The translations under genes and the position numbers were made by a program. Under the pieces are notes generated by a model. It was not told the origin of the DNA and ran no database searches. It was given only the letters and a program-made list of their open reading frames with translations. A stretch of 64,000 nucleotides of DNA from Pseudomonadota bacterium. Its GTDB lineage: Bacteria; Pseudomonadota; Alphaproteobacteria; Rhizobiales; Hyphomicrobiaceae. Location: positions 806,001 to 870,000 of the forward strand of contig JAFECE010000011.1 of NCBI GenBank assembly GCA_018242295.1. Direction: 5' to 3'. Shown here in pieces: positions 27,452-36,243 of the stretch (position 1 is its first letter; each line of letters starts with the position of its first letter).

Positions 27452-28663
27452 TTAGAGCCGACCGCTTGCGACCCAGTCCTTCAATTCATCGAGTGTATAG
27501 GGATTGAGCGGAGTCGGCGCGTTACGGTGGGCGCGTCGGTGACAAGTTGGACAAAGTACTAGTAGATGCTCGGGCAATGTGGTCCGCTTGCCTACAGCGA
27601 GCGGCGTCGGGTGATGGGCATCGAACATCGCACTATCGCTGTGGGCGAAACCGCATGCTTCGCACGTGATCGCCCCGTAGCGTGCGTAGTTCAGCCGCTT
27701 CGCTTCTTTTGCCATTTTGGGATCACGCTCAATTGCGCGCTGCAATTTGAACACTCGCTTACCCTCCTCGGATTTCGAAGACGGTATCGTCGGCAAGTGC
27801 TTGTTCACAAGTGTAGGGGCGCCCGCATCGTAAAAATTTCCAGGCAGTGGAAGCGCAGCAGGCCTGACAGGTTGCGTGCGAAGAGCATCCCAAAGTCTCT
27901 CGATCGCATCGCCGGGATGCACGATGCCGTCTTGGGCGCCGGAGAGAATCTTGCGGTCAGGAAAACCAAGATCATCGATCAAGAGAGGGCTCTTGACAAA
28001 ACTCCAAACATCGTGGAGCGCGATGGCTACAGGCCACCGCGCAAGTCGCTCGATTTCCGCGTAATCGCTCAGCAGTGATTTCGTCAAACCATATACGAAG
28101 GCGAGCCGGGCGACATTTACTACCCGCCCCTCAAAAGCTTTCTGAACATTTTTGCCACCGCCTATCGCGATGACATAAGGGCGTGTTTTAGCGCGCTGCG
28201 CCGCGCTCGCTGCGACTCGAAAGTAGCTCTTGTCGTTTATGCTGCCGTGCCCGCCGAAGCATAGTACATGGGAGCTGATTGGCCCGAATACGGCTTTTAC
28301 GCCCATAATACTATGGGGTCCCGGGATTACTTCGGCGAGGATAGAGTCTTGCTTTCTCCGTGCCCCAATTTGTAATGCAGAGATGATCCGTTGAAGGCGT
28401 GCCGAGTTTTCTTGGCCAACATTCGCTGCCGGCGCGTAGCCTGCCACGCGCTTTTGGCCCAAGGCAGTCATCACGTGAGAAATGTTTTGCATCCTATATT
28501 CTACAGAGCCATCAGTTCGCCTCGCCAGAGGTCCGTTGCGCAGCTGCCTGCGAATTTCGGATTTCGAGTACGGCTTTCCGGCTTCCTCTAAACGAAGTAT
28601 CTCTAAGTAAGCCGCGACCGTGGCCTCAAGCTCGGCTTCCGTCCAATCAGACTCAACAGACAT
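27452..28663 (-). CDS. HNH endonuclease with specificity domain (putative restriction enzyme)
   Basis: The ATG at 28663 (MSVESDWTEAELEATVAAYL) has GGGGAG 5 bp upstream and gives 403 residues. The N-terminus (EAELEATVAAYLEILRLEEA, SKSEIRRQL, RTDGSVEYRMQNISHVM) matches a module seen at the front of several restriction-type HNH proteins. The C-terminus holds CEACGF...FDAHHPTPLAVGKRT, LVLCPTCHRRAHR, a zinc-coordinated HNH site with AHH as the catalytic pair. It faces away from the helicase operon, with 26 bp between the stops, and lies next to vsr. With the C5 methylase at 29.9-31.0 kb it could form a type II-like pair. Confidence 0.85.
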   Translation of the reverse strand: MSVESDWTEAELEATVAAYLEILRLEEAGKPYSKSEIRRQLRNGPLARRTDGSVEYRMQNISHVMTALGQKRVAGYAPAANVGQENSARLQRIISALQIGARRKQDSILAEVIPGPHSIMGVKAVFGPISSHVLCFGGHGSINDKSYFRVAASAAQRAKTRPYVIAIGGGKNVQKAFEGRVVNVARLAFVYGLTKSLLSDYAEIERLARWPVAIALHDVWSFVKSPLLIDDLGFPDRKILSGAQDGIVHPGDAIERLWDALRTQPVRPAALPLPGNFYDAGAPTLVNKHLPTIPSSKSEEGKRVFKLQRAIERDPKMAKEAKRLNYARYGAITCEACGFAHSDSAMFDAHHPTPLAVGKRTTLPEHLLVLCPTCHRRAHRNAPTPLNPYTLDELKDWVASGRL

Positions 28664-28716
28664 GCCGCTCCCCTTGCACATAGCTGGTCGCAATTACGCA
28701 ACAGCTATCGCTCGAT

Positions 28717-29115
28717 CTAACCAAGGAATTCTACCAGCCTTTGCCTAATACCGGGCTCGCTCTCACATTCCCAAATCACAAGCACACTCCAACCCATACC
28801 CTGCAGCAACTGCTGTTGTGCGAAGTCGCGCAAGTGGTTGTTGCTGATTTTTGCATGCCAGTAGTCGATGTTCGACTTCGGCCTCCGGTTGCCTTCTTTG
28901 CAGTCGTGGCCGTGCCAAAAACAGCCGTGCACGAAAATCACTTTTCTTCGCGGACCGAAAACGAGGTCTGGCTTTCCGGGCAGATCCTTTCGATGCAGGC
29001 GGTAGCGATATCCAAGTGCATGCACGGTACGGCGCACGACCATTTCCGGCTTCATGCCCTTGCTTTTTATGCGCCGCATGTTCTCTGAGCGCCTCTCAGG
29101 GGATAGCTTATCCAC
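28717..29115 (-). CDS. vsr: Very-short-patch mismatch repair endonuclease (Vsr)
   Basis: 132 residues from a GTG start, close to the normal Vsr length. Family blocks are intact: MRRIKSKGMKPEMVVRRTVH, YRLHRKDLPGKPDLVFGPRR (catalytic Asp), VIFVHGCFWHGHDC (Zn ligands and His) and WSVLVIWECE. Vsr nicks beside T in T:G mismatches left when 5-methylcytosine deaminates, so it normally accompanies a C5 cytosine methylase; one is encoded 0.8 kb away. It is 53 bp upstream of the HNH gene on the same strand. Confidence 0.95.
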   Translation of the reverse strand: MDKLSPERRSENMRRIKSKGMKPEMVVRRTVHALGYRYRLHRKDLPGKPDLVFGPRRKVIFVHGCFWHGHDCKEGNRRPKSNIDYWHAKISNNHLRDFAQQQLLQGMGWSVLVIWECESEPGIRQRLVEFLG

Positions 29116-29177
29116 TTCGACTCGACTCCTGAATTTCCATTGGCCACTGTACCCAAGGCGGCCGACGAGATTCGACC

Positions 29178-29915
29178 ATGGCAGACAAAAAAAAGCTCCA
29201 CGATCAGATCGTTGAGGTACTCAAGAAATATCCAAACGGGCTCTCCATTCATGAGCTTCGCGAGAAATTGCCTTCCGACATCGGTGCGCAAGCCGAACTA
29301 AACAAGCGTGTCCGGGAACTCAGATACAAGCACGCCATTCCATATGAGAACGGCAAATATTACTATCGGGGCAAGCGCTCGGTCCCTCTCGATAATCAGG
29401 GGATCAACTCGAAGCTCAGGGCCGCAGTGCTAAACATGGCCCACGGACGATGCCAAATGTGCGGACGCACAGTTGCAGAAGACGGTATAAAGCTGGAAGT
29501 TGACCACAAGGTGCCGCACAACTGGGGCGGACCAACAGCAATCGAAAATCTCTGGGCAATTTGTAGCCTCTGTAACAGCGGCAAACGAGATTTCTTCAAA
29601 TCGTTTGACGATGAGGAGATGAAAAAGCTCGTAGCTATCGAAAATGTTCACGCCCGGCTTGCCGAAGTGCTTCGGTTGCATCAGGGCTCGCCGGTGCCAT
29701 CCTGGTTCCTGGAGTTCGTGGCAAATGTGAACGATTTTCAAGAAGACTGGCAGCGCAGGTTGCGCGAGTTGCGCTCACTCGGCATCGAGTACAGTTTCAA
29801 GAAAACGAAACTGCCCTCTGGCAAGGTGCAGACAACTTATAAGCTGGAAAAGTGGAAGGATTTGCCCGCGAATCCGCGCGCTGAGATCAAGCGCGTCGAA
29901 AGCGGCGTGGACTAA
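29178..29915 (+). CDS. HNH endonuclease with N-terminal winged-helix domain
   Basis: 245 residues. Residues about 5-60 resemble a winged helix (LHDQIVEVLKKYPNGLSIHE, LNKRVRELRYKHAIPYENG). Residues about 90-140 are a classical zinc HNH: CQMCGRTVAEDGIKLEVDHK, VPHNWGGPTAIENLWAICSL, CNSGKRD, with His of VDHK as general base and CxxC pairs for zinc. It converges on the methylase gene with a 4-bp overlap of the ends. This arrangement is common in type II restriction loci, so this may be the cognate nuclease of the C5 methylase. Two HNH genes in one block is unusual. Confidence 0.88.
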   Translation: MADKKKLHDQIVEVLKKYPNGLSIHELREKLPSDIGAQAELNKRVRELRYKHAIPYENGKYYYRGKRSVPLDNQGINSKLRAAVLNMAHGRCQMCGRTVAEDGIKLEVDHKVPHNWGGPTAIENLWAICSLCNSGKRDFFKSFDDEEMKKLVAIENVHARLAEVLRLHQGSPVPSWFLEFVANVNDFQEDWQRRLRELRSLGIEYSFKKTKLPSGKVQTTYKLEKWKDLPANPRAEIKRVESGVD

Positions 29916-30982
29916 GCGGCAACGACGCGGCCCGCCGTCGTCTTCTGCGAAAGCGCAAGTCGTATTTGTATCGCAACGGCTTCGGCTACGGGCGGCGGAA
30001 AAGCGTTTCCGATCTGGCGATAGGCCGCAGTCTTTCTGCCCGTGATTTTCCATTCGTCGGGAAAGCCCTGCAGCCGAGCTGCCATGCGCGCGGTAAGGCG
30101 GGGAAAGCCGACGAAATCCGGATCGGGCGCGTGGTCCGCTATGCCCATGCCGTCTACGCAAAGCTGCGCCCATGCGCGCTTGGCGCGTGTCGGTCCGAGG
30201 TCGGGCCCTCCATGCTTTTTGCTTCCGCCTACGAGAGTCGGCGCAATGTCATTTGCCCATGTTCGCCAGCGATCAGCGAGTCTCCAGCCTCTCTCCGCCA
30301 TCAGGTCAGTAAGGCATTCGCCGACAGTCGCCGGGCTCTGACCGATCGCTTCAGGCCATGAGAATGCATCGGCAAATTCGTTACGCAACGCCACCATTAC
30401 GACGCGCGGCCGGAGCTGCGGCACCCCGAAATGGCTGGCGTTGAGGATCTTCCATTGGGCCACGTAGCCGAGCTTCCGAAGGCGGCTCTCGATCGATGAG
30501 CGATATTCGCCAAACACCGGGTCCAGCAAACCGCGCACGTTTTCCAGCATAACCGCTTTAGGGCGTGCTTCGTCGACGAGCCGGAGAGCTTCTGGAAAGA
30601 GGTCACGTTCGTCCCCATTGCCTAGCTGTTTGCCTGCCTTCGAGAACGGAGGGCAGGGAACCCCGCCTGCAAGCAGGTCGACGCCTTTGTAGGCGGATGC
30701 CGAGAAAGTCCGAAGATCGCCTTCAACGACATTCCATGCCGGACGGTTGACCCGGAGAGTCGTGCAAGCTGCGGGCTCAAGTTCTACAAGGGCGGAGTGC
30801 GAAAAGCCCGCTTTCTCTAGACCGATTGCCTGCCCGCCCGCGCCGGCACAAATTTCAAGAGAATTGAAATCGTTGCCGGTGGCCGCTCTAGTATGCGACG
30901 CCTCGAATAGATCAACTACTTTTGCTGTCGGTTTTGATGTGCTTGACCGCCGTTTAGGGCTTTTGGCCGCCGCTTTCGGCAT
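29912..30982 (-). CDS. DNA cytosine-5 methyltransferase
   Basis: The ATG at 30982 (MPKAAAKSP) has GGGGA 5 bp upstream; the frame is open to another ATG at 31018. All main C5-MTase motifs are visible (numbered from 31018): I SLEICAGAGGQAIGLEKAGF (about 53-72), IV AGGVPCPPFSKAG with catalytic Cys122, VI ENVRG (159-163), VIII QLRPRVVMV, and X AYRQIGNAFPPPV near the end. The target-recognition region (about 225-310) is short. It would modify the host site recognised by the neighbouring nuclease(s). Recognition sequence not predictable here. Confidence 0.95.
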   Translation of the reverse strand: MPKAAAKSPKRRSSTSKPTAKVVDLFEASHTRAATGNDFNSLEICAGAGGQAIGLEKAGFSHSALVELEPAACTTLRVNRPAWNVVEGDLRTFSASAYKGVDLLAGGVPCPPFSKAGKQLGNGDERDLFPEALRLVDEARPKAVMLENVRGLLDPVFGEYRSSIESRLRKLGYVAQWKILNASHFGVPQLRPRVVMVALRNEFADAFSWPEAIGQSPATVGECLTDLMAERGWRLADRWRTWANDIAPTLVGGSKKHGGPDLGPTRAKRAWAQLCVDGMGIADHAPDPDFVGFPRLTARMAARLQGFPDEWKITGRKTAAYRQIGNAFPPPVAEAVAIQIRLALSQKTTAGRVVAA

Positions 30983-31137
30983 AGTATCCCCGCTTGTCGG
31001 CGCTAGTCCGGAACTCATTGTCGACTAAATGAACGATTCGGAAGTACCGGCAACAGTAGGCCTCGTACTTTCCGCTGGAGGATATCACATCTGAGCTTTT
31101 CTTGCCGCGAATATTGAAAAATCTTGTTGAACTTTCG

Positions 31138-31152
31138 GAGTCAAATTGACTC
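31138..31152. promoter_or_regulatory. Palindromic operator abutting the start codon
   Basis: GAGTCAAATTGACTC is a 15-bp palindrome with perfect 7-bp arms ending at the base before the ATG at 31153. It sits where a ribosome site would be. A dimeric repressor bound here, or a small RNA hairpin, would block expression, which suits a toxic effector. Confidence 0.5.
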
Positions 31153-32142
31153 ATGAGGTCCATTGACCATCTTGGGGGCATGTTAGGTTCATGCAAAGTT
31201 TGCGGTCTCGTTGCACTGAAAGAAAGCCGTGAAGGCCATTCGTTTTTGGTTGAGTGCGAGCGCTGTGGCACCTACCGGATTTCAGATACTTGCGTTGCTA
31301 TAATCGGACCGTCGGACAAGCGCGGGCTGTTAAACTCTGAGCAAAAGCGCGCGAGCGTCGGATATTGGCTTAGAGACCATCAACGCGATGGCTTTGTGCC
31401 CACTCTGAAGTCCGACACCGTGGAGATGCTAGCTAAGGCCCCCTGGCTGCCAAGTCTCCATGATCAGAAAGAAAACTTATTGCGCCTGATCGCATCGCGT
31501 GCCGAAGGACCGGGCGTTACGATAGTTATCGAGGACTTTGCTGATCAATATGCGATTGGCGCAGGGAAGCAGGCTACTGTGGGTGAACTTCTCAAGCAGC
31601 TTGCGCGGGAAGGTTTGGCGGATCAGGGACGTTCCAAGACTACGGTATCAACAAATGAGGACGCAGAAGTATTTGATGCCAGCCTGACTTTTGCGGGCTG
31701 GCTCGCACACGAGGATATTTTGCGAGGAAAAACGTCTGGAAAGAACGCCTTCATAGCAATGCCGTTTAACAAACCAGACCTAGAGGAGGCGTGGCTGCCC
31801 CGCCTTCGCCTTGCGGTCCGCGAGACCGGATTTGAGCTGAAAAGGGTCGATGACGAGCCCGAGCCTGGTCTCATTGACGTAAAGATGCGCGTTCAGATTC
31901 GTCAGGCGCGATTCCTCATCGTCGAATTGACCCACGCGAACAATGGGGCCTACTGGGAGGCAGGCTTCGCCGAGGGACTCGGCAAGCCAGTGATCTACTG
32001 CTGTCACGAAGACGAAAAAGCACACTTTGATGTGGACCATTCGTGGCGCGTGGTCTGGTCGCCCGTGACTATCGATACAGCGATTGATCGACTGAAAGCC
32101 ACTATCCGCAACGCGCTACCTGATGCGACGCCGGAGGTATAA
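31153..32142 (+). CDS. Zinc-ribbon protein with C-terminal nucleoside deoxyribosyltransferase/TIR-like domain
   Basis: 329 residues. A zinc ribbon with two pairs (CKVCG about 14 and CERCG about 35) opens the protein. A helical middle with a winged-helix-like segment follows (about 85-165). Residues about 195-325 read KNAFIAMPFNKPDLEEAWLP, ELKRVDDEPEPGLIDVKMRV, FLIVELTHANNGAYWEAGFA and GKPVIYCC. This is the Rossmann-like fold with a Glu in NGAYWEAGFAEG typical of nucleoside 2-deoxyribosyltransferase/TIR-like proteins, which hydrolyse N-glycosidic bonds (for example in NAD). Domain and defence-island context suggest an abortive-infection effector; the substrate is unproven. Confidence 0.72.
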   Translation: MRSIDHLGGMLGSCKVCGLVALKESREGHSFLVECERCGTYRISDTCVAIIGPSDKRGLLNSEQKRASVGYWLRDHQRDGFVPTLKSDTVEMLAKAPWLPSLHDQKENLLRLIASRAEGPGVTIVIEDFADQYAIGAGKQATVGELLKQLAREGLADQGRSKTTVSTNEDAEVFDASLTFAGWLAHEDILRGKTSGKNAFIAMPFNKPDLEEAWLPRLRLAVRETGFELKRVDDEPEPGLIDVKMRVQIRQARFLIVELTHANNGAYWEAGFAEGLGKPVIYCCHEDEKAHFDVDHSWRVVWSPVTIDTAIDRLKATIRNALPDATPEV

Positions 32143-32171
32143 CCAAGGGCGAGCGCAATTGCTCACTGCTC

Positions 32172-32870
32172 TCACGCCACGCATCGCAAACCATCGCTTT
32201 TTGTTTGGTGGGCGATCTGATCTGCCGTCAAAAACCGGTAGACCCTCTTTTTATCCCACCGGCGGTCATCCCTGTCGCTGCGCACGCGCTTATTTTCGCG
32301 CCGGACCTCTGGGCGCTTCGCAAGAGCCTCCAGAAAGTTATTCCTGGACTCGATGACGATGAGCGTTTCTTCCTGGAAAGCGCCGTGCGCGATATCCAAA
32401 AGTTCATCCACGGTGATCGGCCAGCCGATCAGGAAAGCCGTGCGAGGGCTGGACATCATCCAGGCCGCAAACTCCTCTGCGATCTTGGGGTAATCGAGAA
32501 ACCGTATCTTTTTGTAGAAATCCGGAGAGATCCTGGCGTCGTCATGAGGTGCCAATGCCAAGCTTCCGATTTCATCCTCAAGCAAGCGACGAGACTTTGC
32601 GGGTGCCGAGGCCATCCCAGCGTCGGCATCCATTGCCTCGGCTGGCCGACCCGTGCCGATGCCTTGCAAAGCTGCGGGAGGAACGGCGTCGATTGGGATT
32701 TCCGCTAGGTACTCAGGGGTGCCGAGGCCTGCCGAGAGATCGGTGAAACCCGTGGTGACAGGTGCCAGCACCCGATGAGGGACGGCGAGGGTCGTCGCGT
32801 GATAGGCCTCGATTTTCGGTTTCGTCGTGAAGGACGGTAGCCAACAAAGCAGCGCTGAACTGAATCTCAA
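32172..32870 (-). CDS. Hypothetical protein (232 aa)
   Basis: The central and C-terminal parts look like real protein: ISPDFYKKIRFLDYPKIAEE, FAAWMMSSPRTAFLIGWPIT, VDELLDIAHGAFQEETLIVI and a basic tail (ENKRVRSDRDDRRWDKKRVY). The N-terminal third is less convincing, so the true start may be internal. A competing plus-strand frame (32205-32708) has poorer composition. Family unknown; it converges on the preceding gene with 29 bp between stops. Confidence 0.5.
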   Translation of the reverse strand: MRFSSALLCWLPSFTTKPKIEAYHATTLAVPHRVLAPVTTGFTDLSAGLGTPEYLAEIPIDAVPPAALQGIGTGRPAEAMDADAGMASAPAKSRRLLEDEIGSLALAPHDDARISPDFYKKIRFLDYPKIAEEFAAWMMSSPRTAFLIGWPITVDELLDIAHGAFQEETLIVIESRNNFLEALAKRPEVRRENKRVRSDRDDRRWDKKRVYRFLTADQIAHQTKSDGLRCVA

Positions 32871-33013
32871 ACCACACCCCCATAGCCAAGAATCTTACCC
32901 ACCGGGAGGGTTTCTGCAAGCACCGAACGCGGCTAACGTGTGATTCATCGAGCCGCCAATGTGCGAATTATTCTTCCGCGTTGCAATGCTCGCCCATTGA
33001 GACGTCGAGAACC

Positions 33014-33646
33014 ATGAGCAAAAAGTCCTCAAACGAGATCGCCGTCGCCCCCGTCGCTTCGTTTTTCAAAGCATTTGGTCTCGCCCTTCTGATCATTGCT
33101 GGCATCCTCACGTTTTTCTGGGCTTCCAGCGAGTTCAGCGGCTGTGAGAAGGAGCGGGACGCTGCCGATAAGGCTCGTTATGCAGCACTCGACAAAGATT
33201 TCACGGTAATCTCGAATTGCGATCTCGACACCGTTCGTAGCGCCATCGACGGAAAGCTATTGCTCTCCTGGAACGAATTTTCACAGCTTTGTTCCGACAT
33301 CGAGCGCGCCACGGGCGAGCGTCCTCAGATCCGGGCGCTCCGCCGCATCGGAGACTTGGAAGCAGAAATCCATATTGATGGCCACGATAAGCTAGGAAGC
33401 GACACAGATATCGGGTACCAGCTCGCCGCGATTCTCGAGGCCAGGAACATCACCGACGCCGACAAGGAGATCAGCTCCTCCGAAACGATCTTTAAGATCG
33501 TCCACGGAACGGACGCTCACGTAACCCCGAAAGACGTGAACGTTGCGCTTCGGCGCTCAGGAGACGCGGCTCGAATGATGAGCGACGATGGCGTCATCAT
33601 GCTGGCGACGATGCTTTGGGAAGAAAAGAAACGCTTGGGCGAGTAG
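33014..33646 (+). CDS. Membrane-anchored hypothetical protein (210 aa)
   Basis: The ATG at 33014 is preferred (MSKKSSNEIAVAPVASFFKA) to 32981. One N-terminal transmembrane helix (AFGLALLIIAGILTFFWA, about 20-38) is followed by a Cys-containing, mostly helical extracytoplasmic domain rich in Asp/Glu/Arg. No known family. As the last gene before attR it is a cargo or maintenance gene of the island. Confidence 0.6.
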   Translation: MSKKSSNEIAVAPVASFFKAFGLALLIIAGILTFFWASSEFSGCEKERDAADKARYAALDKDFTVISNCDLDTVRSAIDGKLLLSWNEFSQLCSDIERATGERPQIRALRRIGDLEAEIHIDGHDKLGSDTDIGYQLAAILEARNITDADKEISSSETIFKIVHGTDAHVTPKDVNVALRRSGDAARMMSDDGVIMLATMLWEEKKRLGE

Positions 33647-33746
33647 AAGAAGTGTCCTGCACAACTGGAGACGCTTGAATTTCATTGGTTACGAGTGGTG
33701 ATGAGTGAGTGTAAAACCTCTTTGAATTTGCTTGGAAACCCGTCGC

Positions 33747-33801
33747 CTCTTAATCAGCGGGTCCACGGTTCGAGCCCGTGATCACCCACCAAATCTTTCA
33801 A
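33747..33801 (+). repeat. attR: 55-bp copy of the tRNA-Lys 3' end
   Basis: Identical to 446-500, ending CCACCAAATCTTTCAA. The 5' half of the tRNA is missing, so this copy cannot make a tRNA. It marks the right end of the island. The 33647-33939 gap carries nothing else that I recognise. Confidence 0.92.
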
Positions 33802-33939
33802 GGACTTGCACCATTCTTTCTTTCGCTGTTGTGCAAATTGGGTTCAACTTGCGTTCTCCCACGTCAGGATCGCGGTGGCTGCAAGCTTATGCTGATTGAT
33901 TTCATGTGAGTAGTGTTCGACCAAGCTACAAAGAGAGGT

Positions 33940-34917
33940 TCATTGGGCGGGGTCGTGCCCCCGAGTGTCTTCAAACCCCTTGTTTGGCCGCTTGCGAGAC
34001 CCGGTATTTTCCCTAGCCAGCACCCGCTCGGGCGCATGTGTACGCAATTGTTCAGTCCCGTCTCCAAGGCAGCGGATAATGTGGTCGCGCAGCTTTGCTG
34101 CCGGCGCAGAAATGTTGCGAGCAGCAAGAAGCGCGATCTCGCTGTCCGGTAAGTCGGGCAAAGGCTCTCCATCGATCAAATGGAAGCCGGGAGGAACCAT
34201 CTCCCGTGGCAGTACGGCGATGCCTAAGCCCGCTCGCACAGCTGCGAGGGCTCCTGCGAGCGAGGCGCAGGTGTATGCAATCCTCCACCGTTTCCCAACG
34301 CGCTTCAGAGCCTGAATTGCTCGCTTGCGGTAGACGCAGGGTTCCGGAGAAACAACGAGGGGAAGCGCACCACTTTCCGATATGAAGTCGTGCGTTCCAG
34401 ATACCCACACCAGCGGTTCGCGCCAAACCCTCAAACCCTGCGTGCCAACACCATGTTCCCGCTTCAGGAGAACGATATCGAAGTCTCCAGATCGAAACCC
34501 ATTAAGCAGATTGAGGGTCAGATCGCATGTAACTTCCAGTGCGACAGACGGATATGCTTGAACAAAGCGCGCGAGAAGGGCACTCAAATGATGCGTCGCG
34601 AAGTCCTCGGGCGTGCCGAGTCTCACGGTACCTTGCATCTGAGGCTCATGGATCAGCGAGACTACCTCGTCGTTGAGGTCCAGAATTTTCTGAGCATAGC
34701 TGAGTACGGCCTCGCCTTCCGGCGTGAGACTGACGGATCTCGGAGTCCGATCGAGCAGCCGTTGTCCGAGTGTGTCTTCCAACCGTTTAATCTGAAGCGA
34801 TATCGTGGATTGTTGGCGCAACAGGCGCTCGGCCGCCCGAGTGAAGCTCCCGGCTTGTGATATCACAACGAACGTCCGCAGGAGGTCCACGTCGAGGTTG
34901 AGCAGCTTCTTTGGCAC
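33940..34917 (-). CDS. LysR-family transcription regulator, divergent from carbonic anhydrase
   Basis: I use GTG at 34917 (VPKKLLNLDVDLLRTFVVIS); a TTG at 34968 would add 17 residues that lie before the domain. The N-terminal HTH (GSFTRAAERLLRQQSTISLQ then IKRLEDTLGQRLLDR) and the effector domain (about 75-300) are typical. The C-terminus carries about 40 extra basic residues (TGSRKRPNKGFEDTRGHDPA). It is divergent from the beta-carbonic anhydrase with a 140-bp shared control region, so that gene is its probable target. Confidence 0.88.
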   Translation of the reverse strand: MPKKLLNLDVDLLRTFVVISQAGSFTRAAERLLRQQSTISLQIKRLEDTLGQRLLDRTPRSVSLTPEGEAVLSYAQKILDLNDEVVSLIHEPQMQGTVRLGTPEDFATHHLSALLARFVQAYPSVALEVTCDLTLNLLNGFRSGDFDIVLLKREHGVGTQGLRVWREPLVWVSGTHDFISESGALPLVVSPEPCVYRKRAIQALKRVGKRWRIAYTCASLAGALAAVRAGLGIAVLPREMVPPGFHLIDGEPLPDLPDSEIALLAARNISAPAAKLRDHIIRCLGDGTEQLRTHAPERVLARENTGSRKRPNKGFEDTRGHDPAQ

Positions 34918-35058
34918 TGCGAAATCCCATGATTGATAATTCTGATAGCTATTCCATAAATTATTCAATTTGCCAATCTACGGGGCAAGCCATCCCCTAC
35001 CGGGCAGCGAATCCGCGGCCAGCACACGCTGCGGACAACCGGCTACCGGAGATTGGGC

Positions 35059-35700
35059 GTGGCAGAACTGGCGAAACTGTTCGAGAACAACCGTCGCTGG
35101 GCTGAAGACAACCTAAGGAATGATCCTGGTTTTTTCGGGCGTCTCGCAGAACAACAGACACCTAAGTTTCTTTGGATCGGCTGCTCAGATAGCCGTGTTC
35201 CCGCCAATCATATCCTGGGTCTCAAGCCAGGCGAGGTGTTCGTCCATCGCAACGTTGCTAACCTCGTTGTCCACACCGACATGAGCTGCCTCTCCGTCAT
35301 TCAGTTCGCGGTCGAGGTCTTGAAGATCGAGCACATCATCATCTGCGGTCACTACGGCTGCGGCGGCGTTCATGCGGCGTGCGGTTCGCGTCAATTTGGT
35401 CTTCTCGATAACTGGCTCCGGAACATAAAGGATATCTACGCCCGTCACAGAGCTGAGCTCGATGGCATCGCGGATCTCAAAAATCGGGTTGATCGCCTGT
35501 GCGAGCTCAACGTCATGGAGCAGGTCCGAAACGCATGCCATACGACGATCGTGCAGAATGCCTGGTTGAGCGGCCACCCCCTATCGGTCCATGGCCTAAT
35601 TTATGGCTTGAACGACGGCCTGCTCCGCGATTTGGCGGTGCGAGTGACGAACTCCGACCAGCTCGATACAATTTATCGCCTACGCGTGGGCGCAGCTTGA
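35059..35700 (+). CDS. can: Beta-class carbonic anhydrase
   Basis: GTG at 35059 with GGAG 7 bp upstream gives 213 residues (a TTG at 35053 is also in frame). Zinc ligands and the catalytic dyad are visible: Cys42-x-Asp44-x-Arg46 in IGCSDSRVP, and His98-x-x-Cys101 in IICGHYGCGGVHAA. Interface motifs (GEVFVHRNVANLV, SVIQFAVEVLKIEHI) and the C-terminal VHGLIYGLNDGLLRDL are typical. It interconverts CO2 and bicarbonate in the cytoplasm for carboxylation and pH balance. A LysR gene lies divergently upstream. Confidence 0.95.
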   Translation: MAELAKLFENNRRWAEDNLRNDPGFFGRLAEQQTPKFLWIGCSDSRVPANHILGLKPGEVFVHRNVANLVVHTDMSCLSVIQFAVEVLKIEHIIICGHYGCGGVHAACGSRQFGLLDNWLRNIKDIYARHRAELDGIADLKNRVDRLCELNVMEQVRNACHTTIVQNAWLSGHPLSVHGLIYGLNDGLLRDLAVRVTNSDQLDTIYRLRVGAA

Positions 35701-35805
35701 GTTGGTCATCAAGAACGTCAATGATGCAATTTTCCATTATCAATTTCTGAGGAGGCTTTTCGTCGCCTACGCTTCGCCCTGGAGTTTTCCGGGAAGGAAT
35801 CGCAA

Positions 35806-36243
35806 TTGCCTGAAACCGTGCGTCGTCGGGAGATCGCGAACGCCGTCATTGTTGCCAGCCTGTGGGCCGCGATTTCGATCGCGATCAGCGCAGCAGTTCG
35901 GTTTGATCTGTTACTGCCGATGCTTTCAAGTCTTGTCATCTATGCGGCCGTAGAGTCCTTCCGCTTCTCGCGCGGCACGCCGCTCGGCGGCTCCACTGTT
36001 TGGCGGATGGCGGCGCTCACCTTCTGGACTATGATCGGTTACGGGACCTTTGTATTGGGTCATTGGTATATGCTGCCGATCTCGCTCACCTTTCTTGGCA
36101 TTGTTCTATTTGAGAATGCAGGGATACTCCGGCCGTCAGCAGCGGCTCCAGAGTCCACACTGCTTTCAACTCAAAGTGTGGCAAACAATTGTGCGAAGAC
36201 GGACGCGCCGAGGTCAGCCGAGCGTTCAGAGATGGCGGTGTGA
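35806..36243 (+). CDS. Small inner-membrane protein
   Basis: The start is TTG at 35806 with AAGGA 7 bp upstream, giving 145 residues. Three to four hydrophobic helices are visible (AVIVASLWAAISIAISAAV, LLLPMLSSLVIYAAV, MAALTFWTMIGYGTFVLGHW and YMLPISLTFLGIVLF), followed by a polar cytoplasmic tail. No catalytic motif. It follows carbonic anhydrase by 105 bp and might be co-transcribed. Function unknown. Confidence 0.6.
   Translation: MPETVRRREIANAVIVASLWAAISIAISAAVRFDLLLPMLSSLVIYAAVESFRFSRGTPLGGSTVWRMAALTFWTMIGYGTFVLGHWYMLPISLTFLGIVLFENAGILRPSAAAPESTLLSTQSVANNCAKTDAPRSAERSEMAV

Noticed and set aside
32205-32708. 167-codon plus-strand ORF
   Set aside because: The minus-strand frame over the same DNA has more protein-like helical segments; both cannot be excluded, but the minus frame is preferred.
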